Assembly (NCBI GenBank): GCA_905215335.1
Contig: CAJMPQ010000002.1
Location: 186,001 to 250,000, forward strand
DNA length: 64,000 nucleotides
Direction of reading: 5' to 3'
Origin: an uncultured bacterium
GTDB lineage: Bacteria > Cyanobacteriota > Vampirovibrionia > Gastranaerophilales > Gastranaerophilaceae
The translations under genes were made by a program, and so were the position numbers. Below are positions 8,258 through 16,537 of this stretch, one piece after another; the stretch's first letter is position 1; each line of letters begins with the position of its first letter. The notes beneath the pieces were generated by a model. The model was not told the DNA's origin, ran no database searches, and was given only the letters and a program-made list of their open reading frames with translations.

Positions 8258-8785
8258 ATGTGTAAATTTATTAGTGTAGATTTTAATTTTTCGCATAATC
8301 TTTTCTCTATTTTGCACTACATCCCAAAAATTCAAGCTTGTTATTGTAAATATTCTAAGTATTTGCAAGATGATTTTGCAAATTATGATTGTGATATTTT
8401 GTCTTATATAAAGCATTGTTCGCCAAATTTTTGGATTGTTTTGGATGATAACAACCAATTTGTAGGTTTTATATCTCTAGATAATTTTGTTGGAAATGCA
8501 AATGGTTTGTATAGTGGTGAAATTTCAACCTGTTTAGAACAAGAGGCTTGGGGAAGTTTTACAAGATGTGGTGCAAAAATTTTTTTAAAAAAATGTTTTG
8601 ATGAGTTGGGATTATATAAAATCAAGGCTCAGATTTTTCCTGATAATTTTAGGGTAAAGACGTTACTTAAAAGTTCAGGTTTTGTTTATGAGTCAATATT
8701 AAAAGCAGAAACTTTAAGAAATGGAAAGCCTCAAGATATTGAGGTTTACGCATTATATCGAACTTATTATTATAAAACGAGGTAA
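8258..8785 (+). CDS. GNAT-family N-acetyltransferase inside the capsid island
   Basis: 175 residues. The C-terminal half has the RimJ/RimL-like pattern: FWIVLDDNNQFVGFISLDNF (beta strands), a helix GAKIFLKKCFDELGLYKIKA, then FPDNFRVKTLLKSSGFVYES and NGKPQDIEVYALYRTYY. This is an acetyl-CoA-dependent transferase fold; the usual pyrophosphate-loop motif R/Q-x-x-G-x-G/A is not obvious (region GSFTRCGA), so cofactor binding may differ. It lies between the small terminase and the portal. The substrate could be a virion, host or DNA-modification target; nothing in the sequence decides. Confidence 0.75.
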   Translation: MCKFISVDFNFSHNLFSILHYIPKIQACYCKYSKYLQDDFANYDCDILSYIKHCSPNFWIVLDDNNQFVGFISLDNFVGNANGLYSGEISTCLEQEAWGSFTRCGAKIFLKKCFDELGLYKIKAQIFPDNFRVKTLLKSSGFVYESILKAETLRNGKPQDIEVYALYRTYYYKTR

Positions 8786-8788
8786 ATT

Positions 8789-10450
8789 ATGGGAGATTTA
8801 ACGAAAAGTTTATCTGTTGGTAAATTTTTAGATGATGAACAAGTTTTAATGAATAGTATTATTGAGAAGTATGATTATTATAATGATCAACGATCAACTC
8901 AGTTGGCTGATAATAGATTGATAAGATATTCAATTTATAATTCAGATATTCCTGGTGTTAATGGTTGGAATTGTAAGATTCAGTTGCCAGAAATTTATGA
9001 ATTAGCACAAACATTAAAATCACATATTGTTCAGAATTTATATTCACATCCGGAAGGTATGTTTGATGTATCTGGAGTGGATAGTAAGACTCAAAAATTT
9101 GCCAATAAACAAAAAGCGATGTTAGTAAATACATTTGAATCAATGAAGCTTGAAGATGAAATGGAAAAAATTATTGATTCCGTTGTTGAAACAGGTGAAG
9201 TAACTCTTTTTGTCGGTTGGGAAACAAAAACTCGCAAAGTTCGTAGAGCTTTGAGTTTAGAAGAGCAACTTATGAAAAATACAAATTCAGCTTTTGTAGT
9301 TGAAGATAAAGTTATTTATGATAACGCAAAAGTTAAATTTATAAGTTATGAAGATTTCGTGTTTGATAAAAATGGTGTTGATAATTGGGATACGTGTTCA
9401 AAAATTTATAGAACCTACCAGACGTTTGATGAAATCAAATCAAATAAAGCAAATAATTTGCTTAATTTAGAAAAACTGGAAATTTTGAAAGGAGTGGTGG
9501 CTAATAAAAAAAATCATAGAGATGATAAATTCTCAGATAAAAAGATTGAACTTTTAGAATATTGGGGAGATATTGAGTTATCGAATGGAGAAGTTTTAAA
9601 GAATAAGCTTATAGTTGTGGCTGGCCGTAGAATAATTATCAGATTAGAGGATAATCCTTTTGTAATTAATCCTTTTATTCATGCAAATATTATTGAATGT
9701 CCGACAACAGGACGAGGGATTTCTCCATTAAGAGTAGCATTAATCTTGAATAATATTTCATCAACGATATTAAATAAGCAATTGGATGCATTGGCATTAA
9801 TGATGAATCCTCCATATTTGGCTCCAAAAGGTTGTTTTGTTGGTCAGCAAGATGTTAGTCCTGGTAAAATTGTAGAATACGATGCGACTTTAATGACTAC
9901 TCCTCCAACTCCGTTATCATTTGATAAAGCCATGACAGGGTGGGATTTCTTAAATTATTTCAAATCTACAATAGAAAGTGCTACCGGAATATTTAAAAAT
10001 ATGGCTGGAAATGTTCAAACTTATGATAGAACAGCTACAGAAATTAATTATTCTGTTAATGGGCAGGAAGCTCGTTTGAATATGATATTAGAATCAATTA
10101 ATCGAAAAATTATTGTTCCAATGGTAGAAAAAACTGCAGAATTGATTACTAATTTTAAAATTGGTAAGGAAACTATAATTGTCAATGACAGAGGCAAAAC
10201 TTCATTTGTAGAAATAGATGATGAGATAAGAAATTCGGCTTATATTTATCGTTATGGCGATAGGAAAGCGACTTTTGAAAGAAAAGCAAAATTAAAAGAA
10301 TTATTTGAAGTTATCCAATCATTTGCCCAAGTGGATGTTGTTGCAAAACGTATTGATTGGATCGAATGTTTTAAATTTGCGATGGAACAGTACGGTGTAG
10401 AAAACGCTAATAATTTTCTTACTGAAGAACGCGTAGATAGTGCAGAATAG
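8789..10450 (+). CDS. Portal protein (P22 gp1-like)
   Basis: 553 residues of a podophage-type portal. Helical N-terminal wing with DNRLIRYSIYNSDIPGVNGW (around 51-70), IQLPEIYELAQTLKSHI, the conserved SVVETGEVTLFVGWETK (around 130), ISYEDFVFDKNG (around 187), then NPFIHANIIECPTTGRGISP and helix LILNNISSTILNKQLDALAL MMNPP. The late part has ATGIFKNMAGNVQTYDRTAT, typical of portals. It would form the dodecameric DNA channel and bind the large terminase encoded 54 bases downstream. It is intact and of usual length. Confidence 0.75.
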   Translation: MGDLTKSLSVGKFLDDEQVLMNSIIEKYDYYNDQRSTQLADNRLIRYSIYNSDIPGVNGWNCKIQLPEIYELAQTLKSHIVQNLYSHPEGMFDVSGVDSKTQKFANKQKAMLVNTFESMKLEDEMEKIIDSVVETGEVTLFVGWETKTRKVRRALSLEEQLMKNTNSAFVVEDKVIYDNAKVKFISYEDFVFDKNGVDNWDTCSKIYRTYQTFDEIKSNKANNLLNLEKLEILKGVVANKKNHRDDKFSDKKIELLEYWGDIELSNGEVLKNKLIVVAGRRIIIRLEDNPFVINPFIHANIIECPTTGRGISPLRVALILNNISSTILNKQLDALALMMNPPYLAPKGCFVGQQDVSPGKIVEYDATLMTTPPTPLSFDKAMTGWDFLNYFKSTIESATGIFKNMAGNVQTYDRTATEINYSVNGQEARLNMILESINRKIIVPMVEKTAELITNFKIGKETIIVNDRGKTSFVEIDDEIRNSAYIYRYGDRKATFERKAKLKELFEVIQSFAQVDVVAKRIDWIECFKFAMEQYGVENANNFLTEERVDSAE

Positions 10451-10504
10451 TTATGAAGTTTATTGATATTATCTTAAAACGTTTGCATACATTAGGTATA
10501 AAAA

Positions 10505-11794
10505 ATGAAATATAAGTTGTTAAATGCACAGAGAGAATTTTTAGAAATTCCGCATAATTATTCTTTAGATGTTGCGGTTTATCAAGGTGGTTATGGCTCC
10601 GGTAAAACTTTTGCCGGAGCATTATTAGGTATATTATTAGCGTTAAAGTTCCCAGGTATAAGAGGGCTGGTTGGGGCTCAAACTTATACTTTGGTTAGGG
10701 ATACGACATTACAGACTTATTTTGAGCATTTAGATTCAATGAAATTTAAAGAAGGTTTTGATTATAAATGGCAATCTTCTGAACAGAAAATCATATTTCA
10801 TAATGGATCTGAAATTTTGTTTAGACATTTTGATGAGCCCAATAAATTAAAATCCTTGAACTTAGGTTTTGTTGAAATCGAAGAAATGTCAGATGTTCCA
10901 TATGATACATTTAAAATGCTTATAGCGAGAATGCGTCAGAGGATTTCTCCTACTTGGAAAAATTTTACTTATAGAATTTTTGGACATACAAATCCTGAAA
11001 TTCAAAAAGGTTGGATATATAAAACATTCTTTGTAAATCCACCTCCAAATTATAGAATTGTTTGTGCTCCAACAACTCAGAATATTTATTTGCCTGAAGG
11101 TTTTTGCGATGAATTGAAAAAATTATATGATAAAAGTTATTATGAAACTTTTGTTCTTGGTAAAACTGGAAATTATAATCAAAATTTAGTAGTTAAAGAT
11201 TTTACAGATGAGAATATTAGAGAGATTAAATATCAAAAAGATTTAGATGTTCATATAAGTTGTGATTTCAACGTTGATCCAATGGCTTGGGTTTTGGCTC
11301 ATAAAACAGAAGATAAAGTTTTTTATTTTGATGAGTTAGTTCTTGAAAATACTACAACGGCAAAAACTTGTGAAGAATTTTATAGACGTTACCCAGATCA
11401 TCAAGGAAAAGTTATTATTAACGGTGATGCATCAGGAGATAATAGAAGTTGTACTAGTGAATATACAAATTACGTTATTATCAAAAAGAAGCTATCATCA
11501 TTTGGTTTTGATGTTGATATAAAGATTAAAGCATTTAATCCTCCTATAAAAAATAGAATAGCTGCATTTAATGCAAAAGTAAGGAATGCAGATGGTGAGG
11601 TTGGTTTATATATTTCTCCAAAGTGTGAAAAGCTTTTATATAATATTTATAATTTACGTTACATGGAAGGCTCATCAAAAATAAATATTCCGACTTATTC
11701 TCAGATAAAGCAGTCTAAAGAATTAAAGTTTTTATCGCATCCATTTGATGCTGCTTCATATTTAGTAGATTTTTATTGGCCAATAGTATTATAA
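10505..11794 (+). CDS. Terminase large subunit
   Basis: 429 residues. The ATPase Walker A is GGYGSGKT (28-35) and Walker B is FVEIEEMSD (about 122-130). The coupling region has FGHTNPE. The C-terminal nuclease has CDFNVDPMAW (about 254-263) and INGDASGDNRS (about 308-318), supplying the acidic metal ligands of the RNase H-like fold. Both catalytic halves look intact, so packaging should be possible. Length is normal for a compact TerL. It lies near the end of the island, whereas TerL usually comes first. Confidence 0.92.
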   Translation: MKYKLLNAQREFLEIPHNYSLDVAVYQGGYGSGKTFAGALLGILLALKFPGIRGLVGAQTYTLVRDTTLQTYFEHLDSMKFKEGFDYKWQSSEQKIIFHNGSEILFRHFDEPNKLKSLNLGFVEIEEMSDVPYDTFKMLIARMRQRISPTWKNFTYRIFGHTNPEIQKGWIYKTFFVNPPPNYRIVCAPTTQNIYLPEGFCDELKKLYDKSYYETFVLGKTGNYNQNLVVKDFTDENIREIKYQKDLDVHISCDFNVDPMAWVLAHKTEDKVFYFDELVLENTTTAKTCEEFYRRYPDHQGKVIINGDASGDNRSCTSEYTNYVIIKKKLSSFGFDVDIKIKAFNPPIKNRIAAFNAKVRNADGEVGLYISPKCEKLLYNIYNLRYMEGSSKINIPTYSQIKQSKELKFLSHPFDAASYLVDFYWPIVL

Positions 11795-11806
11795 AAGGAG
11801 ATATAA

Positions 11807-12037
11807 ATGGAAACGTTATTGTATTATTCCCCAGTTCTGATTGTTGTATTGGTTTTTCTTATTCAGCAAAGAATAGTTGTAACTCCGGAACAATTGGAGA
11901 AAAAACATAGAGAAATTATGAATGATGTAGAAAATCGTTTTGTTACTAAAATAAGTCATGAAGATTTAAAATGTCAGTTTTTTGAAATGAAAGAAAAGAT
12001 TGATAAGATTTATGATTGTTTGATAATAACTAAATAA
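11807..12037 (+). CDS. Small membrane-anchored coiled-coil protein
   Basis: 76 residues: an N-terminal transmembrane segment (LLYYSPVLIVVLVFLIQQ, about 4-21), then a charged helix to the end (PEQLEKKHREIMNDVENRF onward). AAAGGAG precedes the start, 12 bases after the terminase. The layout matches small phage membrane accessories such as a second holin, an XhlA-like protein or an inner-membrane spanin, but no specific motif is seen. It is the last gene of the packaging run. Confidence 0.6.
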   Translation: METLLYYSPVLIVVLVFLIQQRIVVTPEQLEKKHREIMNDVENRFVTKISHEDLKCQFFEMKEKIDKIYDCLIITK

Positions 12038-12157
12038 TATTTGTGTACTATTTTGTAACGAAATATTAAAATTATGTTGTGTATACTAAAGTTTGATATT
12101 AAAACAGCCGAAGAAATAGATAAGTATAGTTATAAAAGTGAAAGGCTTTGAATATCA

Positions 12158-13963
12158 ATGGGAATTGCAACATATCAAGCTAGATTTTTAGGAATAACAG
12201 CAAGAAGAGCTGATTGTGAATTTCAATCAACAGAAATTGCGCAACAAAAATTGGAGATAACTAATCAATTATCTTCAATAGCCCAAGAATATTCAAATTC
12301 TTTAAATGCGACAAAATTAGTTTGGTCTAATGATGCTGTTGATGGGGATTATGGTGTTACATATAGTTTATTAATGACTCCATCAGCAATAAATGATTTT
12401 AATCCATATTTAGTAACTACTAAATCTGGAGCTATTGTTTTGAACTCAGAGTATGCTGCAGCAGCTAAAGCCGCTGGTATTTCTAAAGCTGGTGGTGTTG
12501 GATCTCAAGATTCAAGAGATAAATTTATTGCAGCATTAGTACCTGGCGGTATTATTACTCAAGAAACAGCTAATCAAATTACAACTACAGATTATATTTA
12601 TGAAGCAGGAGCTCCAGGTTCTGTTAATTTGGTAGATAAATCCACTGCTCCATCAGGCTCCTTAGCTTGGAATCCTGGTGCAGGTATGGGTAGTAAACCT
12701 CTTGATAAGGGCTCTGTTGATGCAATGCAATTATCCGATTTAATAAACAGCGAAGCTATAGGACAACAAACGATAGATTGGGCTCAGCTAACTGTTGATA
12801 GAAATGCTGGTAAAATTACACAAGCAGAATATGATAAAGAATTAGATGAATATGATGACTTGATAAATAAGGCTCGTAAAGCTGGAGATACTGCAGAAGT
12901 TTCACGATTAGAAAATGAAAAACAAACTTATATTGCTAATAATCAAGCAAATGTAGATACAAGCTTTAAAATATCTGATAATTTCCAAGTTTCTAATAAT
13001 GATATTAAAGATTCTGGATTTACAATAGTACAAAATGGTATTATCAATCACTATGAAGACGAAATTAAAAGTATGACTATTGGAGATTTACTTGCAAATG
13101 ATGTTGTAATTATGATGCAAGGTGATAAGGCCAATGAAATGTCTAAAAGTGTTGAAAAATTATTAGAGGCAATTGCAAAAACTCTTGGTCTTGGACAAAC
13201 TGGAGTTGGTTTGAATGTTGACCAAGCATCAAAAGACGCTTTAGAATATGCATTTGAAATGACTAAAAATACATTTTTAAAACCTGGAAATGCTATTACA
13301 ACCGGTTCTAGAGGTAGTGATAATGCAATGACAGATAACAGTGCATATTTAAATGCTACAGAATATAACAGAATTTCTCAAGCTCAGGGATATACTGCAG
13401 TAAGCCTTTCTAATATGTTATCAGCATTCTTAACTTATTTTGATAATGGTTTGAATGGTGGAACCTCAGATTATGTTGTTGGTAAAACTGTAGAAACATC
13501 TGCGTTTGTTACAGATAATAAAAGTTATTATTATATTGGTCAATCAGATCCGAATGCTCCAAGTAGAAATGAAAAATTAGCAGATTTTTATGATGAAATT
13601 TATAATAATATCTGTGAACACGGTTGGAGAGAAGATGCAAGTTTAGATGATGATGAGTATCTTGAAAGTGTAATCAAAGATGGTCGTTATTCACTAAGTT
13701 CATTAAATGATGATGGATATTATTATCAAACAAGATATAATGAAACTGGTTATATGGTTGAAGTAACCGATAGTGATGCTATTTCAAGGGCAGAAGCTGA
13801 TTATACAGCTAAAAAAGCTGAATTAACTTATAAAGAAGATTCAATGGATATGAAATCTAAAAAGTTAGATGCTGAAATTTCTTCTTTAAATACAGAATAT
13901 GATACAGTTAAAAGTTTATTATCAAAATGTATTGAAAAAACATTTACAATGTATTCAGGTTAA
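12158..13963 (+). CDS. Unknown 601-aa protein with conserved-type helical ends and variable middle
   Basis: I do not recognise a family. Residues 1-50 (MGIATYQARFLGITARRADC, then a helix QQKLEITNQLSSIAQEYSNS) and the last 60 (ADYTAKKAELTYKEDSMDMK, then SLLSKCIEKTFTMYSG) are helical and would pack together. The middle is Asn/Thr/Ser/Gly-rich and low in hydrophobics. This is the design of axial filament proteins such as flagellin, hook-associated or needle-type export substrates. There is no Sec signal. It has a 120-base leader after the island, TATACT at 12082 and a strong terminator, so it is a separate unit. It could be a type III export substrate or a structural part of the island. Confidence 0.65.
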   Translation: MGIATYQARFLGITARRADCEFQSTEIAQQKLEITNQLSSIAQEYSNSLNATKLVWSNDAVDGDYGVTYSLLMTPSAINDFNPYLVTTKSGAIVLNSEYAAAAKAAGISKAGGVGSQDSRDKFIAALVPGGIITQETANQITTTDYIYEAGAPGSVNLVDKSTAPSGSLAWNPGAGMGSKPLDKGSVDAMQLSDLINSEAIGQQTIDWAQLTVDRNAGKITQAEYDKELDEYDDLINKARKAGDTAEVSRLENEKQTYIANNQANVDTSFKISDNFQVSNNDIKDSGFTIVQNGIINHYEDEIKSMTIGDLLANDVVIMMQGDKANEMSKSVEKLLEAIAKTLGLGQTGVGLNVDQASKDALEYAFEMTKNTFLKPGNAITTGSRGSDNAMTDNSAYLNATEYNRISQAQGYTAVSLSNMLSAFLTYFDNGLNGGTSDYVVGKTVETSAFVTDNKSYYYIGQSDPNAPSRNEKLADFYDEIYNNICEHGWREDASLDDDEYLESVIKDGRYSLSSLNDDGYYYQTRYNETGYMVEVTDSDAISRAEADYTAKKAELTYKEDSMDMKSKKLDAEISSLNTEYDTVKSLLSKCIEKTFTMYSG

Positions 13964-13980
13964 AGATAAAATTTATTATA

Positions 13981-14016
13981 AAAGGCTACGATATTTTTAT
14001 CGTAGCCTTTTATTTT
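13981..14016. terminator. Bidirectional terminator between the 601-aa gene and rarA
   Basis: AAAGGCTACGATA (13981-13993) pairs perfectly with TATCGTAGCCTTT (13998-14010) around a 4-base loop. T-runs follow on the plus strand; the minus side overlaps the end of rarA. Confidence 0.9.
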
Positions 14017-15242
14017 GTATATTTTCTTCCAATTAATTCATCCGGTAAAAATTGTTGTTCTATTTCCGGAGCGTCATGAGAATAAACATATCCAATGCCA
14101 AATCCATATTTTGAAGCATCTTTATAGTGCGCATCTCTTAAGTGCATAGGGGGTGGATAATCTTTTCCTTGAGCAATATCAGATAGTGCTGCGTCGATAG
14201 CACAAACTGTTTCATTGGATTTTTTTGCTCTTGCTACATAAATTACAGCTTGAGCTAGTGGAATTCTACCTTCTGGTAGTCCTAATAATTCAACAGCTTT
14301 ATAAGCATTTAATGCTATGTTAAGGGCATTTGGATCTGCATTCCCAACGTCTTCTGCGGCACAAGTTATTAGTCTTCTTGCAATAAATCTTGGATCTTCT
14401 CCTGCTGTTATCATTTTTGCAAGATAATAAATTGCAGCATCCGGATCACTTCCTCTTAAACTTTTTTGAAAGGCTGAAGCGCAATCATAATGTTCTTGTT
14501 GTGAGTATCTGGTATTTCTTTGTTGACAAATTTCTTCAATTATTTTGACTGTAAGCATTCGCTTTCCGTCTTTTAGGTCACTTGCAAAATATGCATTTTC
14601 CACAATATTTAAAGCATATCTTGCATCTCCTCTTGCTAAGTTTATTATGAAATCTAGAACTCCACTTTCACATTCCATTAATGTGTAATGTGTTGCTAGG
14701 TAACTGAAGCCTTTTTTTATAATAGATGACATACTTTTATCATCTATTGCATTTAATCTTACTACTTGAACTCTTGATAAAAGTGCTGGTACAACTTGAA
14801 AAGATGGATTTTCTGTTGTGGAGCCGATTAAAAATAATGTTCCATTTTCAAGATGTGGAAGTAGAGCATCTTGTTGAGTTTTTGAATATCTATGAATTTC
14901 ATCAATGAATAAAATTGTTTTTTGTCCGGCTCTTAATGCTTCCTTAGCTTTATCAACGGCATCTTTTATGTCTTTTACCCCTGAAGTTACGGCAGAGATT
15001 TCAATAAAATTTGCATTTGTTTTTGTTGCAATTAGTCTTGCTAAAGTCGTTTTACCACATCCTGGAGTTCCCCAAAAAATGAGTGAGAATAATCTATTTG
15101 TTTTTAATAAGTTTAAAATAGGGCTGTTTGGAGCGACAACATTACTTTGTCCTAAAAAATCTTCAATTGTTTTAGGACGTAAAATTTCAGCTAAAGGAAT
15201 TTGTTTATTTTGATTTTCAAGTTCTGTAAATAAATTATTCAT
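14010..15242 (-). CDS. rarA: Replication-associated recombination ATPase RarA/MgsA
   Basis: 410 residues of the clamp-loader-like AAA+ family acting at stalled forks. Residues 16-35 (LAEILRPKTIEDFLGQSNVV) are the family start; Walker A is GTPGCGKTT (58-66), Walker B LFIDEIHRYSK (111-121), sensor 1 GSTTENPSF, and an arginine-finger stretch LLSRVQVV. The C-terminal region has SLRGSDPDAAIYYLAKMITA and DVGNADPNAL, both diagnostic of RarA. Length is normal (about 420). A TGC-TATAAT box lies six bases upstream of the ATG, suggesting a leaderless message. Confidence 0.95.
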   Translation of the reverse strand: MNNLFTELENQNKQIPLAEILRPKTIEDFLGQSNVVAPNSPILNLLKTNRLFSLIFWGTPGCGKTTLARLIATKTNANFIEISAVTSGVKDIKDAVDKAKEALRAGQKTILFIDEIHRYSKTQQDALLPHLENGTLFLIGSTTENPSFQVVPALLSRVQVVRLNAIDDKSMSSIIKKGFSYLATHYTLMECESGVLDFIINLARGDARYALNIVENAYFASDLKDGKRMLTVKIIEEICQQRNTRYSQQEHYDCASAFQKSLRGSDPDAAIYYLAKMITAGEDPRFIARRLITCAAEDVGNADPNALNIALNAYKAVELLGLPEGRIPLAQAVIYVARAKKSNETVCAIDAALSDIAQGKDYPPPMHLRDAHYKDASKYGFGIGYVYSHDAPEIEQQFLPDELIGRKYTK

Positions 15243-15257
15243 AGTATAATTATAGCA
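15243..15257. promoter_or_regulatory. Divergent -10 elements for rarA and the solute-binding protein
   Basis: On the minus strand TGC-TATAAT (TATAAT at 15249-15254) ends six bases before the rarA ATG. On the plus strand TATAAT at 15245-15250 points to the gene at 15290. The two -10 boxes overlap, so the genes likely compete for polymerase. Confidence 0.55.
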
Positions 15258-15289
15258 GGGGTAAAATATTTTACAAAGGAATATTAAAT

Positions 15290-16516
15290 TTGAGTAAGAA
15301 TTTTTGGATTGTAATAATTACAACTTTTATAATTTTAACGGGGATATTTTTTGTATTTGGTAAAAAACAAAATAATAATGAAGTTGTATTTTGGACATTG
15401 CAAATGAATGATTTTGCACCGTATATAAATGGAGTTATATCAGAGTTTGAAAAAGAAAATCCTGCTATCAAAATAAAGTGGGTAGATGTTCCGTTTTCAG
15501 AGGGAGAAAAAAGAACTTTAGCATCTGTATTGAGTGATAATCCTCCGGATTTAGTTAATTTAAATCCTGATTTTTCTGCGACTTTAGCTCACAAGGGTGC
15601 GCTATATGAAATTCCGCAAGAAAATACACAACAATTTAATCAAGAAATTTTAAATGCTTTAAAAACTGATGGTAAAGTTTATTCAATTCCGTGGTATGGA
15701 ACAAGTGCTGTAACTATTTATAATAGAGATATTTTAAAGAAATCTGGTATAAATATCCCAAAAACTTATTCAGATTTAGAAACTTCAGCATCTATAGTGA
15801 AGAAAAATACTAATGCATATATTGTTTTACCTAATATTACTGAAAATGATACGATGCTAAAAATCCTTAATAAGTATGGAGTTTCTGGTGTAGATAAAAT
15901 AAATTCTTCAAAATCCATTGCGGTATTTGAAATGTTCAAGAGATTGTATAAGCAAGGTTTAATTCCAAAAGAATCAATAACAATGACATTACAGGAATCA
16001 TTAGAAAAATATATGTCCGGTAATATTATGTTAATTAATGCTGGTCCTAATTTCTTAAATATGATTAAAGAAAATGCTCCATCTACTTATAAAGTTACAG
16101 ATGTTGCACCACAAATTACAGGGGAGTTAGGACAAAATGATTTTTCTTTAATGAATTTTGTAATTCCTGTTAGAGCTAAGCATAAACAAGAAGCATTGAA
16201 ATTCGCATTGTTTTTGACCAATGAAAAAAATCAATTGGAATTAGCTAAATTAACGAATGTTTTAGCGACAAATAAAAATGCGTTGAAAGATGATTTTTAT
16301 ACAAAATATGATGACAGTGATTTAATGGCAAAGGCAAGAGTTATTAGTGCAAATCAATTAAATACAATTCAACCAGTATTTAAAACTCAAAAGAATCAAA
16401 AAGATATAAATAATATTATAAATGCAGCGGTACAAGAAGTATTGTTAGGTAAAAATTCTACAAAAAATATTTTGGATAAAGCTGCAAATGATTGGAGAAG
16501 TTTGTTAGAAAACTAA
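15290..16516 (+). CDS. Extracellular solute-binding protein, sugar type (family 1)
   Basis: 408 residues. The start is TTG at 15290 with AAAGGA upstream. Residues 6-24 (WIVIITTFIILTGIFFVFG) form an uncleaved-looking signal or membrane anchor without a lipobox Cys. The mature part has the UgpB/MalE-type pattern: VVFWTLQMNDFAPYINGVIS, FEKENPAIKIKWVDVPFSEG, DNPPDLVNLNPDF, YSIPWYGTSAVTIYNRDILK, and a late AKHKQEALKFALFLTNEKNQ. It would deliver a sugar or glycerol-phosphate-like ligand to an ABC importer, but no permease or ATPase gene is nearby, so the partner is elsewhere or lost. A dehydrogenase follows 21 bases later. Confidence 0.85.
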   Translation: MSKNFWIVIITTFIILTGIFFVFGKKQNNNEVVFWTLQMNDFAPYINGVISEFEKENPAIKIKWVDVPFSEGEKRTLASVLSDNPPDLVNLNPDFSATLAHKGALYEIPQENTQQFNQEILNALKTDGKVYSIPWYGTSAVTIYNRDILKKSGINIPKTYSDLETSASIVKKNTNAYIVLPNITENDTMLKILNKYGVSGVDKINSSKSIAVFEMFKRLYKQGLIPKESITMTLQESLEKYMSGNIMLINAGPNFLNMIKENAPSTYKVTDVAPQITGELGQNDFSLMNFVIPVRAKHKQEALKFALFLTNEKNQLELAKLTNVLATNKNALKDDFYTKYDDSDLMAKARVISANQLNTIQPVFKTQKNQKDINNIINAAVQEVLLGKNSTKNILDKAANDWRSLLEN

Positions 16517-16537
16517 AGCTGAAATAAGGAGAAATAA

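Noticed and set aside
1633..12037. Complete prophage
   Set aside because: No integrase, replication, tail-spike or ejection genes, no tRNA and no visible attachment repeats; 10 kb is too short for a tailed phage.
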